Shown: positions 9,287 through 18,527, numbered from the stretch's first letter. The stretch is DNA of 38,241 bases from Aquimarina algiphila (GCF_007489275.1 NZ_VLNR01000066.1:1725-39965); one strand, 5' to 3'. Numbers and translations are program-made. The notes: a model not told the origin generated them from the sequence alone.

Positions 9287-12200
9287 TTATTCTTCTAATC
9301 TGATATCCAGACCAAGACCTTTTAATTCATGCATTAATACATTAAACGATTCTGGTAATCCTGGTTCTGGCATAGGTTCACCCTTAACGATACTTTCGTA
9401 TGTTTTAGCTCTTCCTATAACATCATCAGATTTTACAGTCAATATTTCACGCAATGTTGCAGAAGCACCATAAGCTTCCAGCGCCCAAACTTCCATTTCT
9501 CCAAAACGCTGACCACCAAACTGAGCTTTACCACCAAGTGGTTGTTGAGTAATCAATGAATATGGACCAATAGAACGTGCGTGCATTTTATCATCTACCA
9601 TGTGACCCAGTTTAAGCATGTAAATCACACCTACGGTAGCTGGTTGATGGAAACGGTCTCCCGTTCCTCCATCGTATAAATATGTATGTCCAAATCTTGG
9701 AATTCCAGCTTCATCTGTAAATCCGTTGATTTGATCAAGAGATGCACCATCAAAAATTGGAGTAGCAAATTTTCTATTTAATTTTTGTCCAGCCCATCCT
9801 AATACAGTTTCATAGATCTGACCTATATTCATACGAGAAGGTACTCCCAATGGATTTAATACAATATCAACTGGTGTTCCATCTTCTAAGAATGGCATAT
9901 CTTCTTCTCTTACAATACGAGCAACAATACCTTTGTTACCGTGACGGCCTGCCATTTTATCACCTACTTTTAGTTTACGTTTCTTAGCGATGTAAACTTT
10001 TGCAAGTTTAATAATTCCTGAAGGTAATTCATCTCCTACAGAGATTGTAAATTTCTCTCTTCGCAGATTACCTTGTAAATCATTTTCTTTAATCTTAAAG
10101 TTATGAATAAGATCAGCTACCATAACATTTAAGTGATCATCAGTAGTCCAAGTTCCTTTAGTAAGGTGAGCATAATCATCAACACTATTAAGCATTTTTT
10201 GGGTATACTTTTTACCTTTAGGAAGTACTTCTTCTCCAAGATCATTCATTACCCCTTGAGAAGTTTTTCCACCAACAATAGCAAATAATTTATCTACTAA
10301 TTCTGTTTTTAACAACTCGAATTTAGTATCATAAGATCTCTCTAAGATATCAATATCTTCCTTATCTTGAGAACGTTTTCTCTTATCTTTAATCGCACGT
10401 GCAAATAATTTTTTATCAATTACAACACCATGTAAAGAAGGAGAAGCTTTTAAAGAAGCATCTTTAACATCTCCCGCTTTATCACCAAAGATCGCTCTTA
10501 AAAGTTTTTCTTCAGGAGTAGGATCACTTTCTCCTTTTGGAGTAATCTTTCCTATAAGAATATCACCTGGCTTAATTTCTGCACCCACACGGATCATTCC
10601 ATTTTCATCAAGGTCTTTAGTTGCCTCTTCAGAAACATTTGGAATATCGTTAGTTAATTCTTCATTACCTAATTTGGTATCTCTAACCTCAAGAGAATAT
10701 TCATCTATATGTATAGAAGTAAATATATCTTCTCTTACTACTTTTTCAGAAATTACAATTGCATCCTCAAAGTTATACCCTTTCCAAGGCATAAAGGCTA
10801 CTTTCATATTTCTACCAAGAGCAAGTTCTCCCTTTTCTGTAGCATATCCCTGACATAATACCTCACCTCTCTTAACACGATCACCTACGCTTACAATAGG
10901 CTTAAGGTTAATATTAGTTCCTTGATTCGTTTTTCGGAATTTTATTAACTCGTAAGTTTTAGAATCTCCATCAAAACTTACCATTCTTTGTTCCTCTGTC
11001 CTATCGTACTTAATAGTAATTTTCTGTGCATCTACATATTCTACAACTCCATCACCTTCAGCATTAATTAAAACACGAGAATCTGAAGCTACCTGACGTT
11101 CTAATCCTGTACCTACGATTGGAGCGTCAACTCTTAATAATGGTACCGCCTGACGCATCATGTTAGATCCCATCAATGCACGGTTTGCATCATCATGCTC
11201 TAGGAAAGGAATCAATGAAGCAGAAATAGAAGCTATTTGATTAGGAGCAACATCTGCATAATTTACATTTGTTGGATCAATTACCGGGAAGTCACCTTCC
11301 ATACGGGCAATTACTTTTTCACTAGTAATATTTCCTTCTTCGGTAGTAGGAATATTAGCTTGTGCTATTAATTTCTCCTCTTCCTCTTCTGCACTTAAAT
11401 ATCTATATTCTGCTATATCAACTTTACCATCAGTAACTTTTCGATATGGAGTTTCTAAGAACCCCATAGAGTTAACTTTAGCAAAAACAGCTAATGACGA
11501 TATTAATCCAATATTTGGTCCTTCAGGAGTTTCAATTGGACATAGACGACCATAATGAGTATAATGTACATCACGAACCTCAAATCCAGCTCGCTCTCTT
11601 GATAAACCACCAGGCCCTAGGGCAGATAATCTACGCTTATGAGTAATCTCTGCTAATGGATTTGTTTGATCCATAAACTGAGATAATTGGTTTGTACCAA
11701 AGAACGAATTAATAACAGAAGATAATGTTTTGGCATTGATCAAATCAATTGGTGTAAATACCTCATTATCTCTAACATTCATACGTTCACGTATAGTACG
11801 AGCCATACGAGCAAGACCAACTCCAAACTGCTGTGATAATTGCTCTCCTACGGTTCTAACACGACGGTTAGACAGGTGATCAATATCATCAATCTCAGCT
11901 TTAGAATTAATTAGCTCTATTAGATATTTTATAATGGTAATAATATCTTCTTTGGTAAGCACTTGCTTATCCATTGCAATATCAAGTCCCAGTTTTTTAT
12001 TCATTCTATAACGACCTACTTCACCAAGGTTGTAACGTTGGTCAGAGAAGAATAATTTATCGATAATACCTCTTGCAGTCTCCTCATCTGGCGGTTCTGC
12101 ATTACGTAACTGACGGTATATATGTTCTACCGCTTCTTTTTCAGAATTGGTAGGGTCTTTTTGTAAAGTATTATGGATTATTGCATAGTCACCTTTCTGA

Positions 12201-13096
12201 TTATCTTCTTTATGAAGTAAAATCGTCTTTGCTCCTGCATCTATAATCTCATCAAGATGGTCTTTATCAAGAATCGTATCACGATCCAAAACAATCTCAT
12301 TACGTTCAATTGATACCACCTCACCAGTATCTTCATCCACAAAATCTTCATGCCAAGTGTTCAACACACGAGCAGCCAGTTTGCGACCTAATACTTTCTT
12401 TAATCCGGACTTAGAAACTTTTATTTCTTCTGCAAGGTCAAATATTTCTAAAATATCTTTATCACGTTCAAAACCAATAGCACGGAAAAGTGTTGTAACC
12501 GGTAATTTTTTCTTTCTATCGATATATGCGTACATAACGCTATTAATATCGGTAGCAAATTCTATCCAAGAACCTTTAAAAGGAATTACTCTTGCAGAAT
12601 ATAGTTTTGTTCCATTTGCATGGAAAGATTGTCCAAAGAATACCCCAGGAGAACGGTGTAATTGAGAAACAACAACTCGTTCTGCACCATTGATACAAAA
12701 AGTACCACTTGGTGTCATATAAGGAATTGTACCTAAATACACATCCTGAACAATAGTTTCAAAATCTTCGTGTTCTGGGTCGGTACAGAATAACTTCAGA
12801 CGTGCCTTTAATGGCACACTGTATGTAAGACCTCTTTCTATACACTCCTGAAGATCATATCTTGGAGGGTCTACGAAATAATCTAAAAATTCTAATACAA
12901 ATTGATTACGTGTATCTGTAATCGGGAAGTTTTCCATGAAGGTATTATATAGACCTTCGTTTCCTCTTTCTTCAGATTTGGTTTCTAATTGAAAGAAATC
13001 CTGAAAGGATTTGATCTGAATATCTAAAAAATCAGGATAATCAGGTCTATTCTTTACAGAAGAGAAATTCAATCTTTCAGTTTGCGTTGCTAACAT
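9287..13096 (-). CDS. rpoB: DNA-directed RNA polymerase subunit beta
   Basis: Second catalytic subunit of RNA polymerase, 1269 residues from the ATG. A TTG codon directly precedes this ATG and would add one residue; the ATG giving MLATQTERLNF is preferred. The rifampicin pocket is intact (TNQLSQFMDQTNPLAEITHK then RRLSALGPGG, roughly residues 465-495), with the Ser, Gln, Phe, Asp, His, Arg and Ser residues of the susceptible type. The C-terminal half shows KVGDKMAGRHGNKGIV and GGKAQFGGQRFGEMEVWALE, the standard RpoB signatures. It lies 133 bases after rplL, with two hairpins in the spacer, and is transcribed together with rpoC. Confidence 0.98.
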   Translation of the reverse strand: MLATQTERLNFSSVKNRPDYPDFLDIQIKSFQDFFQLETKSEERGNEGLYNTFMENFPITDTRNQFVLEFLDYFVDPPRYDLQECIERGLTYSVPLKARLKLFCTDPEHEDFETIVQDVYLGTIPYMTPSGTFCINGAERVVVSQLHRSPGVFFGQSFHANGTKLYSARVIPFKGSWIEFATDINSVMYAYIDRKKKLPVTTLFRAIGFERDKDILEIFDLAEEIKVSKSGLKKVLGRKLAARVLNTWHEDFVDEDTGEVVSIERNEIVLDRDTILDKDHLDEIIDAGAKTILLHKEDNQKGDYAIIHNTLQKDPTNSEKEAVEHIYRQLRNAEPPDEETARGIIDKLFFSDQRYNLGEVGRYRMNKKLGLDIAMDKQVLTKEDIITIIKYLIELINSKAEIDDIDHLSNRRVRTVGEQLSQQFGVGLARMARTIRERMNVRDNEVFTPIDLINAKTLSSVINSFFGTNQLSQFMDQTNPLAEITHKRRLSALGPGGLSRERAGFEVRDVHYTHYGRLCPIETPEGPNIGLISSLAVFAKVNSMGFLETPYRKVTDGKVDIAEYRYLSAEEEEEKLIAQANIPTTEEGNITSEKVIARMEGDFPVIDPTNVNYADVAPNQIASISASLIPFLEHDDANRALMGSNMMRQAVPLLRVDAPIVGTGLERQVASDSRVLINAEGDGVVEYVDAQKITIKYDRTEEQRMVSFDGDSKTYELIKFRKTNQGTNINLKPIVSVGDRVKRGEVLCQGYATEKGELALGRNMKVAFMPWKGYNFEDAIVISEKVVREDIFTSIHIDEYSLEVRDTKLGNEELTNDIPNVSEEATKDLDENGMIRVGAEIKPGDILIGKITPKGESDPTPEEKLLRAIFGDKAGDVKDASLKASPSLHGVVIDKKLFARAIKDKRKRSQDKEDIDILERSYDTKFELLKTELVDKLFAIVGGKTSQGVMNDLGEEVLPKGKKYTQKMLNSVDDYAHLTKGTWTTDDHLNVMVADLIHNFKIKENDLQGNLRREKFTISVGDELPSGIIKLAKVYIAKKRKLKVGDKMAGRHGNKGIVARIVREEDMPFLEDGTPVDIVLNPLGVPSRMNIGQIYETVLGWAGQKLNRKFATPIFDGASLDQINGFTDEAGIPRFGHTYLYDGGTGDRFHQPATVGVIYMLKLGHMVDDKMHARSIGPYSLITQQPLGGKAQFGGQRFGEMEVWALEAYGASATLREILTVKSDDVIGRAKTYESIVKGEPMPEPGLPESFNVLMHELKGLGLDIRLEE

Positions 13097-13132
13097 CAAT
13101 GGACGGAATTAAATTAAAATTTTAAAAAATGC

Positions 13133-13207
13133 GCGTATTATAATGCATAACATTTATATACGCAAAACGGTTTAGACCACAGAGAGTATTTTCTCTGGGT
13201 CTAAACC
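13133..13207 (-). promoter_or_regulatory. Paired hairpins in the rplL-rpoB spacer (possible attenuator or RNase III site)
   Basis: The larger hairpin, 13169-13207, has a 10-bp outer stem (GGTTTAGACC with GGTCTAAACC) and a 6-bp inner stem (CAGAGA with TCTCTG) separated by one bulged base. A weaker one, 13133-13163, pairs GCGTAT with ATACGC. Neither is followed by a T run on the coding strand, so processing or partial attenuation is more likely than full termination. In Escherichia coli the same spacer carries an attenuator and an RNase III site; the comparison is by position only. Confidence 0.55.
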
Positions 13208-13229
13208 TATATGTCAATATATGGTAAGC

Positions 13230-13604
13230 TTACTTAAGCTCAACCTCAGCTCCAGCCTCTTCTAATTGAGCTTTAAGAGCTTCTGCTTCGTCTTTAGCTA
13301 TTCCTTCCTTAACAGGTTTAGGAGCACCATCAACTAGTTCTTTAGCGTCTTTAAGACCAAGACCTGTAAGTTCTTTAACAAGTTTTACAACTGCTAATTT
13401 AGAACCACCAGCAGCAGTAAGGATTACATCAAACTCTGACTTTTCTTCTGCAGCTTCACCACCACCAGCTCCACCAGCAGCAACAGCTACTGCAGCAGCA
13501 GCAGGCTCAATACCATATTCTTCTTTTAATATATCAGCTAACTCATTAACTTCTTTTACTGTTAAGTTAACCAATTGTTCTGCGAAATCTTTTAAATCTG
13601 CCAT
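13230..13604 (-). CDS. rplL: Ribosomal protein bL12 (L7/L12)
   Basis: Stalk protein of the 50S subunit that recruits translation GTPases such as EF-Tu, EF-G and RF3. The 124 residues show the N-terminal dimerisation domain (residues 1-32), an Ala/Gly-rich flexible hinge (PAAAAVAVAAGGAGGGEAA), and the conserved C-terminal domain (KLAVVKLVKELTGLGLKDAK, ending in AEVELK). It is followed by a hairpin spacer before rpoB, the place where stalk protein and polymerase synthesis are uncoupled in other bacteria. Confidence 0.98.
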   Translation of the reverse strand: MADLKDFAEQLVNLTVKEVNELADILKEEYGIEPAAAAVAVAAGGAGGGEAAEEKSEFDVILTAAGGSKLAVVKLVKELTGLGLKDAKELVDGAPKPVKEGIAKDEAEALKAQLEEAGAEVELK

Positions 13605-13673
13605 TTTCTATCGTTTTAAATAATTTTTTTTAATTGAAATATAATTTGTTAAAAAGTGCGTACACTACTATTA

Positions 13674-14195
13674 TTATCCTTCTTTTTCGGATAATGTTTT
13701 AAGGATACCAGCAAGTTTACCTCCACTTGACTTTAACGCAGAAACTACGTTTTTAGCAGGTGATTGTAATAGTCCAATAATATCTCCGATAACTTCTTCC
13801 TTAGACTTAATATTAACTAAAGCGTCTAAGTTTTCATCACCTACAAATACTGCTTCCTCTACAAATGCTCCTTTTAATAAAGGTTTTTCAGATTTCTTAC
13901 GAAATTCTTTAATAACCTTAGCAGGTGCATTACCCGTTTCAGCAAACATTATTGAAGTATTACCTTTTAATGTACTTGGTAAATCTCCAAAATCCTTATC
14001 AGAATTCTCCATTGCCTTAGCAAGAAGTGTATTCTTAACTACTTTTAATGATACATTAGCTTTAAAACAAGCTCTACGTAAATTCGAAGTTGTACCTGCA
14101 TCTAAACCTGAAATATCAGCTAAATAGATATTAGCATTTTCAGCCAACTGAGCAGTTAAGTCTTCAATTACTAGTGATTTTTCTTCTCTTGTCAT
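13674..14195 (-). CDS. rplJ: Ribosomal protein uL10
   Basis: Base of the 50S stalk, binding 23S rRNA and bL12 dimers through its C-terminal helix. Length 173 residues, normal for the family; the start MTREEKSLVIEDLTAQL and the core SLKVVKNTLLAKAME are typical. Only 15 bases separate it from rplA, so the long L10-binding leader placed there in Escherichia coli is absent. Autoregulation, if present, must use another site, such as the 69-base gap to rplL. Confidence 0.97.
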   Translation of the reverse strand: MTREEKSLVIEDLTAQLAENANIYLADISGLDAGTTSNLRRACFKANVSLKVVKNTLLAKAMENSDKDFGDLPSTLKGNTSIMFAETGNAPAKVIKEFRKKSEKPLLKGAFVEEAVFVGDENLDALVNIKSKEEVIGDIIGLLQSPAKNVVSALKSSGGKLAGILKTLSEKEG

Positions 14196-14210
14196 AATCG
14201 TTTATCTTAA

Positions 14211-14906
14211 TTACCCAGCAAAGTTTTTAGCATCTATCTCTACACCAGGACTCATTGTAGAAGACATATATATAGATTTAATATATACACCTTTAGCGGT
14301 CTGTGGTTTCAACTTTACTAATGTTGTTAATAATTCTTTAGCATTTCCTTCGATCTTTTCAGCATCAAAAGATGATTTACCAATTGCCGCATGAACGATA
14401 CCAGTTTTATCAACCTTGAAATCGATTTTACCAGCCTTAACATCAGATACAGCTTTTGCTACATCCATAGTTACTGTTCCGGTTTTAGGGTTAGGCATTA
14501 ATCCACGAGGTCCTAATACTCTTCCTAATGGTCCTAATTTACCCATAACACTTGGCATTGTGATGATTACGTCTACATCAGTCCATCCTCCTTTAATTTT
14601 TTCAAGGTATTCATCAAGACCTACAAAATCAGCACCTGCTTCTTTAGCTTCGGCTTCTTTATCTGGTGTTACTAATGCTAAAACTTTAACATCTTTTCCT
14701 GTTCCGTGAGGTAAAGTTACCACACCACGTACCATTTGATTCGCTTTACGAGGATCTACGTTCAAACGAACAGCTAGATCTACAGATGCATCAAAATTTA
14801 CGTTTGTTATTTCTTTCACTAAAGCAGAAGCTTCTTCTAATGAATACGCTTTATTCTTATCGACTTTAGCGTTTGCCTCTTTTTGCTTTTTAGTTAATTT
14901 CGCCAT
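14211..14906 (-). CDS. rplA: Ribosomal protein uL1
   Basis: Forms the mobile L1 stalk of the 50S subunit beside the E site, and in many bacteria represses its own mRNA. The 231 residues show the family signature (GPRGLMPNPKTGTVT) and the C-terminal KSIYMSSTMSPGVEID. It starts 18 bases after rplK and is clearly cotranscribed with it. A hairpin upstream of rplK is a candidate L1-binding site. Confidence 0.98.
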   Translation of the reverse strand: MAKLTKKQKEANAKVDKNKAYSLEEASALVKEITNVNFDASVDLAVRLNVDPRKANQMVRGVVTLPHGTGKDVKVLALVTPDKEAEAKEAGADFVGLDEYLEKIKGGWTDVDVIITMPSVMGKLGPLGRVLGPRGLMPNPKTGTVTMDVAKAVSDVKAGKIDFKVDKTGIVHAAIGKSSFDAEKIEGNAKELLTTLVKLKPQTAKGVYIKSIYMSSTMSPGVEIDAKNFAG

Positions 14907-14924
14907 TTTGTAAACTTTTTTGGA

Positions 14925-15362
14925 TTAAAAAGGAGCTTGTCCTTTTACAGTTACACCCATTGAACGAGCGGTACCAGCAATCATTTTCATAGCAGACTCA
15001 ACAGTAAATGCATTTAAATCTTGCATTTTGTCTTCTGCAATTGTACGAACTTGATCCCAAGTAACACTAGCCACTTTTTTACGGTTAGGCTCTCCTGAAC
15101 CTTTCTTTTGTTTTGCTGCTTCCAGTATCTGGACAGCCGCTGGTGGAGTTTTGATAACAAAGTCAAAAGACTTGTCTGTATACACATTGATTACAACTGG
15201 TAATACTTTACCAGCTTTATCCTGTGTTCTACCATTGAATTGCTTACAGAATTCCATGATATTTACTCCGGCAGCACCTAAAGCAGGTCCAACTGGTGGG
15301 GATGGGTTTGCCGCTCCTCCACGCACTTGTAATTTTACTACTTTACCTATCTCTTTAGCCAT
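14925..15362 (-). CDS. rplK: Ribosomal protein uL11
   Basis: Binds the GTPase-associated region of 23S rRNA. The 145 residues start with MAKEIGKVVKLQVRGGAANP, contain the Pro-rich PSPPVGPALGAAGVNIMEFC segment of the N-terminal domain, and end in the RNA-binding domain (KMIAGTARSMGVTV). First gene of the rplKAJL group, 75 bases after nusG; that gap contains paired hairpins. Confidence 0.98.
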   Translation of the reverse strand: MAKEIGKVVKLQVRGGAANPSPPVGPALGAAGVNIMEFCKQFNGRTQDKAGKVLPVVINVYTDKSFDFVIKTPPAAVQILEAAKQKKGSGEPNRKKVASVTWDQVRTIAEDKMQDLNAFTVESAMKMIAGTARSMGVTVKGQAPF

Positions 15363-15365
15363 TTT

Positions 15366-15415
15366 TCTAATTTTAAATTAGAATTGTTCTATAAGTGGAA
15401 GCAAAAGAACAATTC
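15366..15415 (-). promoter_or_regulatory. Hairpins in the rplK leader (candidate L1 autoregulatory site)
   Basis: Two adjoining inverted repeats lie immediately before the rplK start. The first pairs TCTAATTT with AAATTAGA (15366-15382). The second pairs GAATTGTTCT with AGAACAATTC (15381-15415) around a 15-base loop. They share two bases, so the two could be mutually exclusive. L1 is known to bind upstream of rplK in several bacteria; the assignment here rests on position. Confidence 0.4.
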
Positions 15416-15437
15416 AGGATCTATAATGTAACAATTA

Positions 15438-15992
15438 TTATATTTTCTCTACTTGCATATAACTTAATTCCAATGGTGTCTTTCTACCGAAAATCTTAAC
15501 CATAACTTCAAGTTTACGCTTTTCTTCATTTACTTTTTCGACAGTACCATTAAACCCGTTAAAAGGACCATCGATAACTTTTACTGTTTCACCAACTGTG
15601 TAAGGAATTGCTACATTATCAGTTTTCACTGCAAGTTCATCTACCTTACCTAGCATTCTATTAATTTCTGACTTTCTAAGTGGCACAGGGTCTCCTCCTT
15701 TTACTTCACCTAAAAATCCAATAACACCATTAATAGATTTAATAATATGTGGTACTTCTCCAGAAAGGTTAGCTTCTATCATTACATAACCCGGGAAGTA
15801 TACACGTTCTTTATTTATTTTTTTTCCATTACGGATTTGTACTACTTTTTCTGTAGGAACAAGAATCTGAGAAACATAATCCTCAAGTCCCATATGAGCA
15901 ATTTCACGCTCAATATAGTCTTTAACTTTATTTTCCTGACCGCTTACCGCTCTTACCACGTACCATTTTTTCGTATTATCCACTTCAGCCAT
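15438..15992 (-). CDS. nusG: Transcription elongation and antitermination factor NusG
   Basis: Binds RNA polymerase and couples it to the ribosome or Rho. The 184 residues comprise the NGN domain (KKWYVVRAVSGQENKVKDYI at the start, then VYFPGYVMIEANL) and a C-terminal KOW domain from about residue 131 (GETVKVIDGPFNGFNGTVEK). It follows secE by 9 bases, the usual secE-nusG pair. Confidence 0.98.
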   Translation of the reverse strand: MAEVDNTKKWYVVRAVSGQENKVKDYIEREIAHMGLEDYVSQILVPTEKVVQIRNGKKINKERVYFPGYVMIEANLSGEVPHIIKSINGVIGFLGEVKGGDPVPLRKSEINRMLGKVDELAVKTDNVAIPYTVGETVKVIDGPFNGFNGTVEKVNEEKRKLEVMVKIFGRKTPLELSYMQVEKI

Positions 15993-16001
15993 TTTAAAAA
16001 T

Positions 16002-16199
16002 TTATGATTTAACTAAAGTAAAGTAATACTCTATTAGATTGCTAAATGCAGTATCGATACCCCAAATAACTAAAGAAAAAATAACCGAAAAAACTATAAC
16101 AACCACGGTAAGTTTTTGTGCTTCTGCCCATGGAGTCCAAGTTACATGATTCTTTAACTCGTTATATGATTCTGTTATGTAATTTACTAGTCCAGCCAT
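16002..16199 (-). CDS. secE: Protein translocase subunit SecE
   Basis: Small inner-membrane subunit that clamps SecY in the Sec translocon. The 65 residues have the single-membrane-segment form: an amphipathic helix (YITESYNELKNHVTWTPWAE) and one transmembrane helix (VVVIVFSVIFSLVIWGI). It sits between tRNA-Trp and nusG, as in most bacteria. Confidence 0.96.
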   Translation of the reverse strand: MAGLVNYITESYNELKNHVTWTPWAEAQKLTVVVIVFSVIFSLVIWGIDTAFSNLIEYYFTLVKS

Positions 16200-16324
16200 C
16201 TTATTCTATATATTTAAACGAAATCAAAAAACATTTTTCAAAATCGTTATAAAGCATAATACTTTATTAATTCTTACATCAAAAATGTTACTATATTTTA
16301 ATCAAACAATTCACATTTCCTAAG

Positions 16325-16397
16325 CACGGGTTGAGAGACTCGAACTCCCGACACCTGGTTTTGGAGACCAGTGCTCTACCAACTGAGCTAAACCCGT
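16325..16397 (-). tRNA. trnW: tRNA-Trp (anticodon CCA)
   Basis: A 73-base cloverleaf on the minus strand. The acceptor stem ACGGGTT pairs with AACCCGT, the D arm is AGCTCAGTTGGTAGAGC, the anticodon loop is CTCCAAA, and the T loop is TTCGAGT. CCA is not encoded. It sits between tuf and secE and is probably processed from their common transcript. Confidence 0.97.
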
Positions 16398-16409
16398 ATA
16401 ACATAAGTC

Positions 16410-16434
16410 AAGGTATTCGTAGTACGAATACCTT
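16410..16434. repeat. Inverted repeat between tuf and tRNA-Trp
   Basis: Twelve bases, AAGGTATTCGTA, are repeated inverted around a single centre base. In the direction of the operon no T run follows, so it is more likely a processing or attenuation hairpin than a full terminator. On the plus strand it is followed by AACTTTTTAT, but no plus-strand gene is there. Confidence 0.6.
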
Positions 16435-16457
16435 AACTTTTTATATACAATATTGTA

Positions 16458-17645
16458 TTAGTCTAAAATTTCAGTTACCTGACCAGCACCTACTGTTCTA
16501 CCACCTTCACGGATTGCAAAACGTAGACCAACATTCATCGCAATTGTCTGAATTAGCTCAACTGTAATTGTTAAGTTATCCCCAGGCATTACCATTTCAA
16601 CTCCATCAGGAAGTGCAATATTTCCTGTTACATCAGTTGTACGTACGTAGAACTGTGGACGGTAGTTATTATGGAATGGAGTGTGACGTCCACCTTCTTC
16701 TTTTTTAAGGATATAAACCTCAGCTTTGAATTTCTTATGTGGAGTTACAGAACCAGGCTTAGTGATTACCATACCACGAGAAATCTGAGTTTTCTCAATA
16801 CCTCTTAATAAGATACCTGCGTTATCTCCAGCTTCTCCTCTATCAAGGATTTGACGGAACATCTCGATACCAGTAATAGTAGAAGTTAATTTCTCAGCTC
16901 CCATACCAATGATCTCTACAGGATCTCCAGTATTTGCGATTCCAGTCTCAATACGACCAGTTGCAACAGTACCACGACCAGTAATAGAGAATACATCTTC
17001 GATAGGCATTAAGAAATCTTTCTCAACATCACGCTTTGGTAATTCGATCCACTCATCTACAGCAGCCATAAGCTCCATTACAGTATCTACCCATTTTTGT
17101 TCTCCGTTAAGAGCTCCAAGTGCAGAACCAGCGATTACAGGACCATTATCTCCATCATACTCATAGAAAGAAAGAAGATCTCTAATTTCCATTTCTACTA
17201 ATTCAAGAAGTTCTTCGTCATCTACCATATCCACTTTATTCATGAATACAACAATTCTAGGAATACCTACCTGACGTCCTAAAAGGATGTGCTCACGTGT
17301 TTGTGGCATAGGACCATCTGTAGCAGCAACTACTAAGATCGCACCATCCATCTGAGCAGCACCAGTAACCATATTCTTCACATAATCCGCGTGACCTGGA
17401 CAGTCAACGTGAGCATAGTGACGATTTTGAGTTTGGTACTCTACGTGAGATGTGTTAATAGTAATACCTCTTTCTTTTTCTTCAGGAGCATTATCGATTT
17501 GATCGAAATCTCTTGCTTCAGAAAGACCTGCATCTGCCAATACTTTAGTAATCGCAGCAGTTAAAGTCGTTTTACCGTGATCAACGTGTCCAATAGTACC
17601 AATATTTAAGTGTGGTTTGGAACGATCAAAAGTTTCCTTTGCCAT
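16458..17645 (-). CDS. tuf: Elongation factor Tu
   Basis: GTPase that delivers aminoacyl-tRNA to the ribosome. The 395 residues show the P-loop GHVDHGKTTL (about residues 19-28), RGITINTSHVEY of switch I, DCPGHADYVKNM, and NKVDMVDD. Domain 2 starts near residue 210 (FSITGRGTVATGRIE) and the protein ends in the usual ITEILD form. It is flanked by tRNA genes on both sides and is the only tuf copy in this window. Confidence 0.98.
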   Translation of the reverse strand: MAKETFDRSKPHLNIGTIGHVDHGKTTLTAAITKVLADAGLSEARDFDQIDNAPEEKERGITINTSHVEYQTQNRHYAHVDCPGHADYVKNMVTGAAQMDGAILVVAATDGPMPQTREHILLGRQVGIPRIVVFMNKVDMVDDEELLELVEMEIRDLLSFYEYDGDNGPVIAGSALGALNGEQKWVDTVMELMAAVDEWIELPKRDVEKDFLMPIEDVFSITGRGTVATGRIETGIANTGDPVEIIGMGAEKLTSTITGIEMFRQILDRGEAGDNAGILLRGIEKTQISRGMVITKPGSVTPHKKFKAEVYILKKEEGGRHTPFHNNYRPQFYVRTTDVTGNIALPDGVEMVMPGDNLTITVELIQTIAMNVGLRFAIREGGRTVGAGQVTEILD

Positions 17646-17703
17646 AATTATTTATTTAATCTTAGTTATATATTAGTGTTCAATTTAAAAATTCTGAACC
17701 TAG

Positions 17704-17775
17704 AGCCAATGACGAGATTTGAACTCGTGACCTCTTCCTTACCAAGGAAACGCTCTACCCCTGAGCTACACCGGC
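17704..17775 (-). tRNA. trnT: tRNA-Thr (anticodon GGT)
   Basis: A 72-base cloverleaf. The acceptor stem GCCGGTG pairs with CATTGGC, including two G-U pairs; the anticodon loop is TTGGTAA and the T loop TTCAAAT. It lies directly before tuf, the position of thrT in Escherichia coli. CCA is not encoded. Confidence 0.96.
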
Positions 17776-18020
17776 TTTTTAATGAGTATAATGACAAACC
17801 AGAGCACTTTCATTACCTTAAGAAAGAAATCCAATCAATCATTATATTTATGTTAAAAATCCAACCTTAACTAGCTAATAATTAAGATTTGCTCTATTTT
17901 TAAAGCAGAACAATTGAATTAAATCAAAATCTTCTACTTTACACAGGCGTTTCACCCTGTTTTCTTATACCCAAAAATAAAGTTTAAAACATTACCTATT
18001 GTAGTAAAGAAAATTCATTG

Positions 18021-18093
18021 AGCGGGAGACCGGGTTCGAACCGGCGACATTCAGCTTGGAAGGCTGACGCTCTACCAACTGAGCTACTCCCGC
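18021..18093 (-). tRNA. trnG: tRNA-Gly (anticodon TCC)
   Basis: A 73-base cloverleaf with acceptor stem GCGGGAG and CTCCCGC, anticodon stem TCAGC with GCTGA, loop CTTCCAA, and T loop TTCGAAC. It corresponds in position to glyT of Escherichia coli. The 245-base spacer to tRNA-Thr(GGT) holds no gene. Confidence 0.97.
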
Positions 18094-18194
18094 TTTTAGT
18101 TCTGAATATAAATTCAGAACCGAATTTCTATCTTTAATTTCGAAAAAAAAGCATTAAAAAATATTTTTATTCAATGCTTAATTTTAAAATTTTG

Positions 18195-18276
<82 letters not shown>

Positions 18277-18403
18277 GATTGATAAAATCAATATTTCACG
18301 ATGAACATATGAATTTTGAGTGCGCAAAATTAATCAATTATTTTACAATTCAAAATTCTATTAAAAAAGTTTAATTTTTATTACAAAAATAAAGCTTTTT
18401 TAG

Positions 18404-18477
18404 AGCCGATGGAGGGACTCGAACCCACGACCTGCTGATTACAAATCAGCTGCTCTAGCCAGCTGAGCTACATCGGC
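18404..18477 (-). tRNA. trnT: tRNA-Thr (anticodon TGT)
   Basis: A 74-base cloverleaf with acceptor stem GCCGATG and CATCGGC, anticodon loop TTTGTAA between GCTGA and TCAGC, and T loop TTCGAGT. It is the first gene of the tRNA-tuf transcript, matching thrU of Escherichia coli. Confidence 0.97.
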
Positions 18478-18498
18478 TTTTCACTATGTTTTAGAACA

Positions 18499-18526
18499 TA
18501 AAAAAGTCCGCTATTTCTAACGGACT
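18499..18526 (-). terminator. Terminator after hpf
   Basis: On the minus strand the stem AGTCCG with CGGACT (loop TTAGAAATAG) is followed by TTTTTT. It lies about 50 bases after the hpf stop. The start of the stem coincides with the expected transcription start of the downstream tRNA operon. Confidence 0.85.
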
Positions 18527-18527
18527 G

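Noticed and set aside
11600..11720. Possible rifampicin-resistance substitution in RpoB
   Set aside because: All key residues of the rifampicin pocket (Ser, Gln, Phe, Asp, His, Arg, Ser positions) are of the susceptible type.
13097..13099. TTG as the rpoB start codon
   Set aside because: An ATG follows immediately and gives the conserved N-terminus MLATQTERLNF; the TTG adds only one residue.
5646..17870. Plus-strand open frames opposite rpoC, rpoB, ribosomal protein genes and tuf
   Set aside because: They lie antisense to conserved genes, have no promoter or family resemblance, and translate to Ser/Ile/Phe-rich shadow proteins.
17972..17979. Extra promoter box (TATTTTTG) between tRNA-Gly and tRNA-Thr(GGT)
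   Set aside because: It matches TAnnTTTG but has no -33 element, and chance matches are expected about every 1.5 kb in DNA of this composition.
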